64,000 nucleotides of DNA from Klebsiella ornithinolytica NBRC 105727 = ATCC 31898 (GCF_001598295.1 NZ_BCYR01000007.1:224297-288296); one strand, 5' to 3'. Shown: positions 45,914-55,254, numbered from the stretch's first letter. The notes: generated by a model from the letters alone, not told the origin. Translations and numbers: made by a program.

Positions 45914-46981
45914 TTAACTGGATGCCGCGCCGCTGGGGTGAACCGTCGCCAGCTTTTCTTCGTGGCGGCGCATGAGAATGACCTTGTTCTGTAGCTTCTG
46001 CTGGAACTGATCGACGACGACGGCGGTGACGATGACCACGCCTTTAATCACCATCTGCCAGAAATCACTGACCCCCATCATCACCATTCCGTCGGCGAGG
46101 AAGACGATCACGAAGGCGCCAATAATCGACCCGGTCACCCGGCCGCGACCGCCCGCCAGCGCGGTCCCGCCGAGAACGGTGGCACCGATCGCATCCATTT
46201 CGAACATGTTGCCGGTCATCGGGTGCGCGGTTTGCAGCTGTGAGGCGACAATCAGCCCGACGAACGCGGCGCAGAGTCCGGAGAAGGCATAAACAAAGAT
46301 TTTGGCCTTAACAATCGGGACGCCGGCCAGACGGGCCGCGGACTCATTGCCTCCAATGGCGTAGATATAGCGGCCCAGCGGGGTTTTCGTGGTCAGCCAG
46401 TAGCCCAGCAGCAGAAAAGCGATCATCAACCAGATCGGCAGATAAATTCCCAGGACGGTACCGGAGCCGAGAGTGGAGAAACCGGTATTGCCCAGCGCTT
46501 CCATGCCGTTGAGATTGGGGTAAGTGCTACCGTCGTTAAACAGCAGGGCAGAACCGCGGGCGACGTACATCATTCCCAGGGTACAAATGAAGGGCGCCAC
46601 GCCAAAGCGGGTGATCACGGCGCCGTTAACCAGCCCCACCAACACGCCAAAGATAGCCACGCACAAGATGACTTCCGGTACGTTGAAGAAGATGACGCTA
46701 CCGTTCCATAGCGGCAGCCCGTTGGTCAGCAGGGCGCCGGCCACCATGCCGCAAATCCCGGCCACGGCGCCGACTGAAAGGTCGATTCCCCCGGTCAGAA
46801 TGACCAGCGTCATCCCGATAGCCAGCAGGCCGGTAATGGCCACATGCTGGGTCATGATCAGCAGATTCGACGTCGTCAGGAAATTCGGTACCATCACGCT
46901 GAAAAACGCAACAACCAGCAGCAGAGCGATAAACGTTCTGGCCTTCAGCAGGTACATATAGATCATATATTTCTGGTTCAT
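45914..46981 (-). CDS. Sugar ABC transporter permease (RbsC type)
   Basis: A 355-residue permease with about ten hydrophobic helices. MTLVILTGGIDLSVGAVAG and GGNESAARLAGVPIVKAKIFVYAFSGLCAAFVG are family hallmarks, as is GATVLGGTALAGGRGRVTGSIIGA. It works as a homodimer with the fused ATPase encoded 17 bases upstream. Confidence 0.9.
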   Translation of the reverse strand: MNQKYMIYMYLLKARTFIALLLVVAFFSVMVPNFLTTSNLLIMTQHVAITGLLAIGMTLVILTGGIDLSVGAVAGICGMVAGALLTNGLPLWNGSVIFFNVPEVILCVAIFGVLVGLVNGAVITRFGVAPFICTLGMMYVARGSALLFNDGSTYPNLNGMEALGNTGFSTLGSGTVLGIYLPIWLMIAFLLLGYWLTTKTPLGRYIYAIGGNESAARLAGVPIVKAKIFVYAFSGLCAAFVGLIVASQLQTAHPMTGNMFEMDAIGATVLGGTALAGGRGRVTGSIIGAFVIVFLADGMVMMGVSDFWQMVIKGVVIVTAVVVDQFQQKLQNKVILMRRHEEKLATVHPSGAASS

Positions 46982-46998
46982 GATGGGTTCCAGCCTGA

Positions 46999-48543
46999 TT
47001 AATCTTGAGGTGTTGAAGCCGCGATTAATTTTTCGCGGGTGACCGCATGACGCGGTAAATCAGCGGTAATACGGCCATCGGCCATCACCAAAATACGATC
47101 TGCCAGAGCCATCACTTCATCCAGCTCTGACGAGGAGAACATCACGGCCAGCCCCTGTTGCGCCATTTTGCCAATCAGGTGATAAACGTCCGTTTTGGCG
47201 CCCACGTCGATGCCGCGCGTGGGTTCATCCAGAAAAACGACCTGCGGCTGCGTCATTAACGCTTTCCCCAGCACCACTTTTTGTTGGTTGCCGCCGCTCA
47301 GAGAGGTGATGGGGAGCTCGGGATCGCTCACTTTGATGGCAAGCTGCTGAATCATCTCTTTAACGCTGTCATGCTCTTTATGCGGATTCAGCCATTGCCA
47401 GGCGCGGCGAAACCCCTGAAGACTGAAATCGGAGAGCGTCATATTGGATTGAATGGACATCATCTGCACCACGCCTTCGCCCTGTCTGTCTTCCGGTACC
47501 AGCGCCAGCCCTTTTTTGAGTCTGGCCTGAAAAGGGGCCCTGCCGATGTTTTCACCGTTGAGATGGATGCTGCCATTCTGGCACGGCATCAGGCCGACCA
47601 GTCCTTTAAATAGCTCGGTACGCCCGGCGCCCAGCAGGCCGTAAATGCCGATGACTTCCCCTTTACATAAGGTAAAGGTGACATCATTAAGTTTGTAACC
47701 GCCGCTATGGTGCAGCGCGGTCAGACCGTCCACCGCCAGCACCGCTTCGCCTTTGGGGGCCGGTTGATAGTCGAAATGCTTTTTCTTATCGCCGACCATC
47801 TGTTCAATGATCCACGGGATGCTGGCATCGCTGACGGTCCGTTCGCTGATAAAACGGCCATCGCGGAAAATGGTAATGTGGTCGCCAATTTCCATCAGTT
47901 CTTCCAGACGATGGGAGATATAGATGATGGTGACGCCGCGCCGTTTAAGCTGCCCGATAACATTGAACAGGACTTTGACTTCAGACTGGCTGAGGGCGGA
48001 GGTGGGCTCATCCATAATCAATACGCGCGTATCTTTGGACAGGGCGCGCGCAATTTCGACCAGCTGCTGGTGGCCAATACCCAGTTCCCCGAGCGGAGTG
48101 TAGGGATCAACATCAAGCTCCAGTCGTTCCAGCAGTGATTTAGCCAGTTCGTATTGGTATTTTTCGTTGATCCTTCCTTTCTGGAAAAACTCATTAGCCA
48201 TGAAAATATTATCCATGACATTCATATTCGGGAATAAATTCAGCTCCTGGAAAATAATGCTGATACCCTGTTTTTCAGCCTGGTGAGTCGAATTTAATGA
48301 AACGGGAGAACCCTCGAGAATAATTTGTCCGGAGGAAGGCGTTTCGACACCGGCAAGCATTTTCATCATGGTGGATTTGCCCGCACCATTTTCTCCGATC
48401 AGAACGTTGACTTTATTTCGATAAACCCGGTAGTCGACGTTATCTAAGGCGATAACGCCTGGGTAAACGCGAGATAATCCGCGGGTTTCGATAATAACTT
48501 CAGCTTCGACTGGTTGGGGAGTGACGATTTCTTGCGCTGACAT
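46999..48543 (-). CDS. Sugar ABC transporter ATPase (RbsA type, two fused domains)
   Basis: A 514-residue protein with two ATPase domains. The first has Walker A GENGAGKST, Q-loop IIFQELNLFPNM and LIMDEPTSAL. The second has GLLGAGRTE, LVPEDRQGEG, LSGGNQQKVVLGKAL and VVFLDEPTRGID, with the degenerate Walker A usual in RbsA. ATG 48543 (GGAGG upstream) starts MSAQEIV, one base after the DUF2291 stop. Confidence 0.9.
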   Translation of the reverse strand: MSAQEIVTPQPVEAEVIIETRGLSRVYPGVIALDNVDYRVYRNKVNVLIGENGAGKSTMMKMLAGVETPSSGQIILEGSPVSLNSTHQAEKQGISIIFQELNLFPNMNVMDNIFMANEFFQKGRINEKYQYELAKSLLERLELDVDPYTPLGELGIGHQQLVEIARALSKDTRVLIMDEPTSALSQSEVKVLFNVIGQLKRRGVTIIYISHRLEELMEIGDHITIFRDGRFISERTVSDASIPWIIEQMVGDKKKHFDYQPAPKGEAVLAVDGLTALHHSGGYKLNDVTFTLCKGEVIGIYGLLGAGRTELFKGLVGLMPCQNGSIHLNGENIGRAPFQARLKKGLALVPEDRQGEGVVQMMSIQSNMTLSDFSLQGFRRAWQWLNPHKEHDSVKEMIQQLAIKVSDPELPITSLSGGNQQKVVLGKALMTQPQVVFLDEPTRGIDVGAKTDVYHLIGKMAQQGLAVMFSSSELDEVMALADRILVMADGRITADLPRHAVTREKLIAASTPQD

Positions 48544-48544
48544 C

Positions 48545-49165
48545 TTATTGTCCTCCGGGGTGAACAATTTTCGCTGGTGTAATATCAGGGAATGTTTGCG
48601 GTATATCCCAGGCGGAAAATACGCCATAGACCTCAACCGTTTCGCCGGATTTTAGCTGTGCGCCGTTAATCATTTTTACGGCCTGTTCATTAATGGCCCG
48701 GCCATATTCGCCAAACAGGACCTGATCGTTAAAGTCGGCATAGCTGGCACCGCTATAGCCATCGCGCAGCTGGGTCCCACGCAGCGTCGGACCCGTTTGC
48801 ACGACGATAGCGCGGCCATTTTGATCCTGAACGGTCATTTTTCCGCTGCGTGACGTGGCGTCAAGCTTGATGACCTTACCTTCAACCTTGACGAAGAAAA
48901 TGCACGGATTTTCTTCCTGAGCGCGATAACCCAATGTTTTACAAGCGCTGTCGAAATCTTTGGCCGCATGTAGCGCGGTCATTAACGCTTCCGCGGGGCG
49001 AGCCTGTGCGACTACCTGCGGTACAATTTTCTCCTGCCACGTCCGATCGATATGTGCCATGTGCGGATTGGGCGGGGATTTAAGATCGGCCAGCTCTTGC
49101 TGAGAGACAATGCGGCAACCTCCCAGTGCTACGATGGCCAATGCCAGCCAGGTTTTTTTATACAT
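48545..49165 (-). CDS. DUF2291 lipoprotein of a sugar ABC operon
   Basis: A 206-residue protein with a lipoprotein signal MYKKTWLALAIVALGGC. The rest (IVPQVVAQARPAEAL, GTQLRDGYSGASYADFNDQVLFGEYGRAINEQAV) fits DUF2291, which often accompanies RbsABC-type systems. Role is unknown; an accessory of sugar capture or transport is inferred from constant linkage. ATG 49165 is chosen for the signal; the longer frame adds 12 residues without a purpose. Confidence 0.78.
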   Translation of the reverse strand: MYKKTWLALAIVALGGCRIVSQQELADLKSPPNPHMAHIDRTWQEKIVPQVVAQARPAEALMTALHAAKDFDSACKTLGYRAQEENPCIFFVKVEGKVIKLDATSRSGKMTVQDQNGRAIVVQTGPTLRGTQLRDGYSGASYADFNDQVLFGEYGRAINEQAVKMINGAQLKSGETVEVYGVFSAWDIPQTFPDITPAKIVHPGGQ

Positions 49166-49208
49166 GAGACTCTCCTGTGCGCCCCGCAAGGGGCGCAACA
49201 ACCCGAAC

Positions 49209-50144
49209 TCAGGACTTGATATTGAAGTCCTGAACTTTGTCTGCGTTATCTTTAGTGATCAGGATGCCGCGGAACATGACGCGCTGTTTCGCCGGTTTCA
49301 CCCCTTTTTGCAGGAAGTTATCGAGGTCGGTGACCCCTTGAGCGGCGATGGACTGGGCCTGCAGCATCACGGTGGCCTGCAGGGTTCCCGCTTTAACCGC
49401 ATCACGCTCGTCATTGCTGCCGTCGATGCCGACAACCACGACGTCCGTACGGTTCGCGGCTTTTAGCGCGGCGATAGCGCCCAGAGCGACGGGGCCGTTA
49501 CCGCAAATCACCCCTTTAACGTCCGGATGAGCCTGCAGGATGCTGTCCATAATGCGTTTGCCGTCGATTAACGTTCCTTTGGCATCCTGTCTGGCGACGC
49601 TGACCATGTCAGGATACTGGTCAATAACCTGATGGAAAGATTTGGAGCGGGTCACGCAGTTATTATCGGCAAGATTACAGGTGAGCTCGGCGTATTTTCC
49701 TTTCTCCGCCATTTTCTCAACAAATACGTTGGCGACTTCCGAACCCGCCTGGAAGTTATTGTGCGTGATTTGCTCAAGCGCCACATCATCGACAGGAATT
49801 TCCCTGTTGATTAATACCACGGGAATGCCTGCTTTTTTGGCTTTTTCAATGGCGGCGACGCTGGCGGTTGAGTCGGCGTTATCGAGAATAATACCCTGAA
49901 CTTTTTTACCAATAGCGGTATCAATAAGTTCGTTCTGTTTTTTGACATCTTCGCCATGTGACAGAACCGTCGTTTTATATCCCAGCTGTTTGGCTTTTTC
50001 ACTGGCGCCTTTGGCTTCCGAGGCGTAATACGGATTATCCAGCGAGTTGACCATAATCATAATGGTGCCTTTTTCTACCGCCTGAGCAGAAAATGAAAAA
50101 GCGGTCAGGGTTGCAGCAGTTAACAGCGTTAAACGTAATTTCAT
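49209..50144 (-). CDS. Sugar ABC transporter binding protein (RbsB type)
   Basis: A 311-residue periplasmic protein with a signal peptide ending FSAQA. NSLDNPYYASEAKGASEKAKQLGY, GIILDNADSTASVAAIEKAKKAGIPVVLINRE and GIDGSNDERDAVKAGTLQATVMLQ show the peripheral-binding-protein family 4 fold. It contains CNLADNNC, a possible disulfide. It gives the system its specificity, a sugar or polyol that cannot be read off the sequence. Confidence 0.9.
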   Translation of the reverse strand: MKLRLTLLTAATLTAFSFSAQAVEKGTIMIMVNSLDNPYYASEAKGASEKAKQLGYKTTVLSHGEDVKKQNELIDTAIGKKVQGIILDNADSTASVAAIEKAKKAGIPVVLINREIPVDDVALEQITHNNFQAGSEVANVFVEKMAEKGKYAELTCNLADNNCVTRSKSFHQVIDQYPDMVSVARQDAKGTLIDGKRIMDSILQAHPDVKGVICGNGPVALGAIAALKAANRTDVVVVGIDGSNDERDAVKAGTLQATVMLQAQSIAAQGVTDLDNFLQKGVKPAKQRVMFRGILITKDNADKVQDFNIKS

Positions 50145-50278
50145 GACAATGTTCTCTCTATGTTGTTATTGTCGGGTACGGTGAAACAACGCAAGGCCTG
50201 AAAATCAGTTGTATGGTCCGGGGCTCTCCTTATGTTGATGATTCAGGTTCGTCGCGCAGCAGGATCCCTGGTGGGGCG

Positions 50279-51799
50279 TCAGGCGGACGGGGCCGGTTTC
50301 CATAATGTTCTGTCCACCGCATGGCGCCATTCCTGCCATCTTTTCTGTAAACGCAGATGGCGCGCCATATCGGGGCGAAATTCGCTGTGTTCGGTTAAGA
50401 ACGCGCTTAAATCAGTCAGCGTACCGGGATGAATCGCTTTGCGGGCCAGCAGGGCCGCGCCAATCGCCGACAGTTCAGGGACATCGCTGCGCATCACCGG
50501 GCAACCCAGCAGATCGGCCTGGTATTGCATCAGCCAGTCATTTTTTGTCGGCCCGCCATCGACCATCAGCGCCGCCAGGTGAAAGTCGTCATGCTGGCGC
50601 ATGGTAAGCACCACATCAGCAATCTGGTAAGTGATGGATTCCAGCGCGGCGCGAATCAGGTGGGCGCGCTTGACGCCGCGGCTGAGCCCGCAGATAACCC
50701 CGCGCGCGCTGTCGTCCCACCAGGGGGCGCCAAGACCGGTTAGCGCGGGGACAAAATAGACGCCCAGCGTGGAATCGACGGAGGCCGGCAGGGTATTGAG
50801 CTCGTGGGCCAGTTCGTGCGCGGAGAGCTCGCTTAATCCCGTGCTATCGGCCATCCAGGCCACCGCATCGCCGGTATGGGGGATATTGCCTTCCAGACCA
50901 TAAATGATGCTGTCGCCATCGTGCCAGGCGATGGTGGTGGCCAGTGCGGCAATATCGCATTGAGCTGACTTCACCGGCGCCATGACCGACGATCCCGTGC
51001 CATAAGTGGCCTTAACGCAGCCCAGTTCACCGAGCGCGTGACCAAACAACGCGGCATGTGAATCGCCGACCATCGCCATCACCGGGATGCCGTCAGGAAT
51101 GGCGGCCAGCCCTCGGGTATAACCGAATAACCCGCTGGAGGGTTTAATCTCAGGCAGCGCGGCGCGAGGGATCTGGAACAGCGCCAGCATTTCGTCATCC
51201 CATTGACCGGTATGTAAATTGAGTAACTGTGTCCGCGCGGCGTTGGAATAGTCGCAGCTGAATGCTGCGCCTTGCGTCAGGTTCCACAGCAGCCAGCTAT
51301 CGATGGTACCGAGGCAAATCTCACCGCGTTCAGCCATCTCCCGGCCTTCCGGCAGCGACTCCAGCAGCCAGCGCATTTTTGAGGCGGAAAACAGCGGGGC
51401 AATCGGCAGTCCGGTGGTGGATTTAATCCGGGATTCTTTGCGATCGCGGCGCAGCGCTTCACAGAACCCCGCGCTGCGGGTACATTGCCAGGTGATGGCG
51501 GCGTTAATCGGTTTGCCGCTCTGGCGGTACCAGCCGATGGCGGTTTCACGTTGGTTGCTGATGGCTAATGCCGCCACGTTTTCTGCGCCAACGTGGTCGA
51601 TAGCATTGGCTATTACCGCCAGCGAGGCCTCGACTAACGCCTCTCCGGATTGTTCTACCCAGCCATCGCGCGGTGTCTGGATAGCTAACGGTTGAGAAAA
51701 CTTCACAATAACGTTGCCACGGCCGTCAAGTACCACCGCTTTGGCGTTAGTGGTACCTTCATCGAGCGCAATGATGAACTCTTTCTGTGTTGCCAGCAT
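50279..51799 (-). CDS. FGGY-family carbohydrate kinase
   Basis: A 506-residue kinase of the glycerol kinase/xylulokinase superfamily. Phosphate-1 motif ALDEGTTNAKAVVLD, DGWVEQSGE, WQCTRSAGFCEAL, MVGDSHAALFGH, ATYGTGSSVM and LMVDGGPTKNDWLMQYQADLLG are clear. It is nearer to glycerol kinase in length and in the WQCTR segment. ATG 51799 (AGGAG nine bases upstream) is chosen over a frame longer by 32 residues. It is the first gene of the operon and probably phosphorylates the ketose made by the SDRs. The transketolase genes nearby suggest apulose-kinase-like or similar use. Confidence 0.87.
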   Translation of the reverse strand: MLATQKEFIIALDEGTTNAKAVVLDGRGNVIVKFSQPLAIQTPRDGWVEQSGEALVEASLAVIANAIDHVGAENVAALAISNQRETAIGWYRQSGKPINAAITWQCTRSAGFCEALRRDRKESRIKSTTGLPIAPLFSASKMRWLLESLPEGREMAERGEICLGTIDSWLLWNLTQGAAFSCDYSNAARTQLLNLHTGQWDDEMLALFQIPRAALPEIKPSSGLFGYTRGLAAIPDGIPVMAMVGDSHAALFGHALGELGCVKATYGTGSSVMAPVKSAQCDIAALATTIAWHDGDSIIYGLEGNIPHTGDAVAWMADSTGLSELSAHELAHELNTLPASVDSTLGVYFVPALTGLGAPWWDDSARGVICGLSRGVKRAHLIRAALESITYQIADVVLTMRQHDDFHLAALMVDGGPTKNDWLMQYQADLLGCPVMRSDVPELSAIGAALLARKAIHPGTLTDLSAFLTEHSEFRPDMARHLRLQKRWQEWRHAVDRTLWKPAPSA

Positions 51800-51913
51800 T
51801 AGATAGTCTCCTGAGTCACACGTCGTCCTGGCGCGAAGGGAAGGGCGAGCATTCCTCGTTATCGCATTGCTGCTTAGCAGGCCATGATGTGACATTTCGT
51901 TATCACTTTTTTA

Positions 51914-51940
51914 ATCACTGAATATATATTCGATAGTGAT
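51914..51940. promoter_or_regulatory. Operator-like palindrome at the kinase operon promoter
   Basis: The core GAATATATATTC (51920-51931) is a perfect 12-bp palindrome flanked by ATCACT and AGTGAT. On the minus strand TTAAAT-17-TATATA could be the promoter, placing the -10 inside the core. The same 12-bp core occurs before the transketolase genes (53283-53294). The remaining 363-base gap 51800-52162 holds AT-rich DNA and the hairpin at 52105, no gene. Confidence 0.65.
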
Positions 51941-52104
51941 TATTTATTTAATACCTTAGCCAGAAAGTTTCTCTGGGGCCAGAGGGAAAGTTATCAATTG
52001 TGCTGGCAATCACACTTATCTGGATCGTGAAATGTACAGGGGATGCTGAGTGGGTACCGCGCTTAAACTATTTATTAAATTGAAATATAAGCATTTATTT
52101 GATG

Positions 52105-52137
52105 TGCCTTTGCGTCTTCCAGGAGGGCGCAAAGGCA
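52105..52137. terminator. Hairpin after the SorC-type regulator gene
   Basis: TGCCTTTGCG and CGCAAAGGCA form a perfect 10-bp stem with a 13-base loop, 25 bases past the regulator stop on the minus strand. No long T run follows, so it may be a weak terminator or stability element. Confidence 0.55.
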
Positions 52138-52162
52138 TGAGAAAAGATGTTTTAGCGGCGGA

Positions 52163-53113
52163 TCAGGCGGTGACGAGCAGCCTGGCGGTCGGATAATCGG
52201 TGATTAAAACGTCAATATAACCGCCGGAGAGGGCGCCCTTGATGGCGGCGACTTTATCGCTACCGCCGGCCAGCGCGACGACATTGGGGCATTTTTTGAC
52301 TTTCTCCAGCGCCATGCCGATAACAGGATCTTCATCATCACGTAACACCGCCTGCCCGTTTTTATCGTAATAGTGCAGACAAATATCCCCGACGGCACCG
52401 CGCTCCGCCAGCACCTGCAGCATATCTTCGTGGTAATAGTTGCCTGATGTTTTGAGCAGCTGTGAAGGTTCGAGAATACCAATCCCGACGATAGCGATAT
52501 CAACTTCATCAAAACGTGAAATCACATCGGCTACATCCTGGCTGGCAATCAGCCGGTTTTTCTCTTCCACCGAGCCTTCAATACTTTGCGAAGGCAGCAG
52601 CCAGGCTTCACAGTTTAGCCGTTGCGCCAGAGTCTGAGTGAGGATCGTTGCCTGCACATTGCCGTTAGGACCCACTCCGCCCAGCAGTTGAATCACGCCG
52701 CTGGCTTTCAGGTTCTGCGCGTGAACCTCGTCAACCATAGCCCGAATGGTCGAGCTCCAGGAGGAGACGCCAATCAGATCTTTTGGCCGTAGCCGCGTTT
52801 CAAGATAGTGGGCCGCGGCCGAACCGATGGCTCGTTTAAGGGTATGGTCGCTGGCATCCTCTTCGGTGTCCACCACGATGGCCTGCTTTATGCCGTAGCG
52901 ATCCTCAATGCCTTTTTCGAGATTCAGGAAAATATTCGAGGGCTGCACGACGCTAATTTTGACCACCCCTTCTTTCTGGCAGCGGGTGATGGCGCGGGAG
53001 ACAAATGACTGAGAAAGCGAGAGAAGTTGAGCAATGTCGGACTGCTTGCGTCCTTCAAGGTAGTAAAGAGTGGCAATCTTAACTAATAGCCGTTGTTCAT
53101 CCTGCTTAGCCAT
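52163..53113 (-). CDS. SorC/DeoR-type sugar-binding transcriptional regulator
   Basis: A 316-residue regulator. The N-terminal HTH is YYLEGRKQSDIAQLLSLSQSFVSRAITRC (residues about 17-45). The C-terminal SorC sugar-phosphate domain contains RAIGSAAAHYLETRLRPKDLIGVSSWSSTIRAMV, GIGILEPSQLL, GAVGDICLHYYD and VVALAGGSDKVAAIKGAL. It probably binds a phosphorylated intermediate of the pathway encoded on both sides and controls both promoters. Confidence 0.87.
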   Translation of the reverse strand: MAKQDEQRLLVKIATLYYLEGRKQSDIAQLLSLSQSFVSRAITRCQKEGVVKISVVQPSNIFLNLEKGIEDRYGIKQAIVVDTEEDASDHTLKRAIGSAAAHYLETRLRPKDLIGVSSWSSTIRAMVDEVHAQNLKASGVIQLLGGVGPNGNVQATILTQTLAQRLNCEAWLLPSQSIEGSVEEKNRLIASQDVADVISRFDEVDIAIVGIGILEPSQLLKTSGNYYHEDMLQVLAERGAVGDICLHYYDKNGQAVLRDDEDPVIGMALEKVKKCPNVVALAGGSDKVAAIKGALSGGYIDVLITDYPTARLLVTA

Positions 53114-53254
53114 ATATATCCCCGAAAATCATTAACGTGCAGCCATTATGTTAGAGCCTGTAATCATACGCGAAAAAAAAAGACATTTAAGTGTGATGAG
53201 ACTCTAACTTTTATCAATCCTCTAAAACAGCTATGGACAAAAACAGAACAGCGG

Positions 53255-53296
53255 TTGCATAATTGAATAAAGAGTCATATATGAATATATATTCAT
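53255..53296 (+). promoter_or_regulatory. Promoter and operator of the transketolase operon
   Basis: TTGCAT (53255-53260) and TATATG (53278-53283) are spaced by 17 bases as -35 and -10. The perfect 16-bp palindrome ATGAATATATATTCAT (53281-53296) overlaps the -10 box, an ideal position for repression. Its core matches 51920-51931. The rest of the 365-base gap 53114-53478 shows no gene. Confidence 0.65.
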
Positions 53297-53478
53297 GGTG
53301 ATTTCAGGTCAACTGAAAAATTATCCAGGCGCAGGTATGCCTGATGGTGAGGAGGCAGAATGTTCCTGAGTCTGGTGCAGCGGCGAAAGCGCTGTGATGC
53401 GCTGCCAGGGGATATCTGGTTTTTTTAGTCCCTTGCGGAATAAATATTCCAAGTTGAAATTAAATTCAGAGGTATTAA

Positions 53479-54309
53479 ATGAATCCCTATAACTACGATG
53501 TTCAGGCACTTGAGCGTCAGGCTCGTGCGGTACGCCGCCACATTATCAGATTGAACGCCAACAGCCCTGCCGGCGGTCATACCGGCGCCGACCTGTCGCA
53601 GGTGGAGCTCTTAACCGCGCTGTACTTTCGTATTTTGAACGTTGCAGCGGACCGCATTGCCGATGAAGGGCGTGACATCTATATCCAGTCGAAAGGTCAT
53701 GCGGTGGGCTGCTACTACTGCGTGCTGGCCGAGGCGGGATTCTTCCCGGTCGACTGGCTGAGCACCTATCAGCATGCCAACTCCCACCTTCCCGGTCATC
53801 CGGTTCGCCAGAAGACGCCGGGCATCGAGCTGAATACCGGGGCTTTAGGGCACGGTTTGCCCGTGGCGGTAGGATTGGCGTTGGCAGCGAAAAAGAGCCA
53901 CAGCGCCCGCCGCGTCTTCCTCATTACCGGCGATGGTGAACTGGCTGAGGGGAGTAACTGGGAGGCCGCGCTGGCCGCCGCACATTACGGTCTTGATAAT
54001 CTGATCATTATTAATGACAAAAACAACCTGCAGCTGGCCGGACCAACCCGCGAAATTATGAATACCGATCCGCTTGCCGAAAAATGGCAGGCCTTTGGTA
54101 TGACCGTGACCGAATGTCAGGGCAATAATATGGCCTCGGTTGTCGCGACGCTTGAAGGATTAAAGCAGGAAGGGAAACCCAACGTCGTTATTGCGAATAC
54201 CACGAAAGGCGCCGGCATCTCCTTTATCCAGGGGCGTCCGGAATGGCACCACCGGGTGCCGAAAGGTGAGGAGATTGCGCTGGCACTGGAGGAACTGAAA
54301 GATGAGTAA
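53479..54309 (+). CDS. Split transketolase, N-terminal (TPP-binding) subunit
   Basis: A 276-residue protein equal to the first part of transketolase: NSPAGGHTGADLSQVELLTALYF, IYIQSKGHAVGCYY, HLPGHPVRQKTPGIELNTGALGHGLPVAVGLALA and the TPP motif GDGELAEGSNWEAALAAAHYGLDNLIIINDKNN. Family knowledge: two-subunit transketolases include the apulose-4-phosphate enzyme AptAB and other pentulose enzymes. The partner gene overlaps by 8 bases (ATGAGTAA). It is likely to split or transfer a two-carbon unit from the phosphorylated ketose. Confidence 0.87.
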   Translation: MNPYNYDVQALERQARAVRRHIIRLNANSPAGGHTGADLSQVELLTALYFRILNVAADRIADEGRDIYIQSKGHAVGCYYCVLAEAGFFPVDWLSTYQHANSHLPGHPVRQKTPGIELNTGALGHGLPVAVGLALAAKKSHSARRVFLITGDGELAEGSNWEAALAAAHYGLDNLIIINDKNNLQLAGPTREIMNTDPLAEKWQAFGMTVTECQGNNMASVVATLEGLKQEGKPNVVIANTTKGAGISFIQGRPEWHHRVPKGEEIALALEELKDE

Positions 54310-55237
54310 TGCAGAACACCTGGCAAACGTGATGGTTCAGGCGTTTATCGATGCCGTAGAAAATGGAGTTGATCTGGTGCCTGTTGTCGCCGACTCAACA
54401 TCAACCGCAAAAATCGCGCCATTTATTAAACATTTCCCTGACCGGCTGGTTAACGTCGGTATTGCCGAGCAAAGCATGGTCGGTATGGCGGCCGGTCTGG
54501 CGCTGGGGGGGAAAGTGGCGGTGACCTGCAATGCCGCGCCATTTTTGATTTCCCGCGCCAATGAACAGATTAAAGTCGATGTCTGTTACAACAACACCAA
54601 CGTCAAATTATTTGGTCTGAATGCGGGAGCCAGCTATGGCCCGTTGGCGAGTACGCACCACGCTATTGATGACCTTGCGGTGATGCGTGGATTCGGCAAC
54701 ATTGAGATTTACGCGCCGTCATCGCCACGGGAATGTCGGCAGATAATCGACTACGCCCTTCATCATCAGGGGCCGGTTTACATCCGTCTCGACGGCAAAG
54801 CGCTGCCGGAGCTGTATGCTGAAAACTATCGTTTTGCTCCCGGCGCCGTAAACACGTTGCGTGAAGGCCACGATCTGGCGCTGGTCGCTACCGGTTCGAC
54901 GGTGCATGAAATTGTCGAGGCCGCCCAAACGTTGGCAGAGTCAGGGATTCAGGCGCAGGTGGTTAGCGTACCTTCGATTCGCCCTTGTGACACCTCAGCG
55001 TTACTGGCCGCGCTGAAGGGATGCAACGCGGTGATTACGGTTGAAGAGCATAATGTGAACGGTGGTCTGGGAAGTCTGGTAGCAGAGGTTATGGCGGAGG
55101 CAGGTATCGGTATTCCGCTGAAACGGCTGGGTATTCCAGATGGCGAATATGCGGCGGCGGCGGATCGTGGCTGGATGCGTCAGCACCACGGTTTTGATGC
55201 CCAGGCTATTATCGCCCTCGCCAAAACGATGTGTTGA
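54302..55237 (+). CDS. Split transketolase, C-terminal (pyrimidine-binding) subunit
   Basis: A 311-residue protein with the pyrimidine domain (VADSTSTAKIAPFIKHFPDRLVNVGIAEQSMVGMAAGLALGGKVAVTCNAAPFL, catalytic Glu in GIAEQ) and the C-terminal transketolase domain (PCDTSALLAALKGCNAVITVEEHNVNGGLGSLVAEV). It forms the active site with the preceding subunit. Length and split point fit AptB/DXS-like half-enzymes. A terminator follows its stop. Confidence 0.87.
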   Translation: MSNAEHLANVMVQAFIDAVENGVDLVPVVADSTSTAKIAPFIKHFPDRLVNVGIAEQSMVGMAAGLALGGKVAVTCNAAPFLISRANEQIKVDVCYNNTNVKLFGLNAGASYGPLASTHHAIDDLAVMRGFGNIEIYAPSSPRECRQIIDYALHHQGPVYIRLDGKALPELYAENYRFAPGAVNTLREGHDLALVATGSTVHEIVEAAQTLAESGIQAQVVSVPSIRPCDTSALLAALKGCNAVITVEEHNVNGGLGSLVAEVMAEAGIGIPLKRLGIPDGEYAAAADRGWMRQHHGFDAQAIIALAKTMC

Positions 55238-55254
55238 GTCAGCATGACGTTTCC

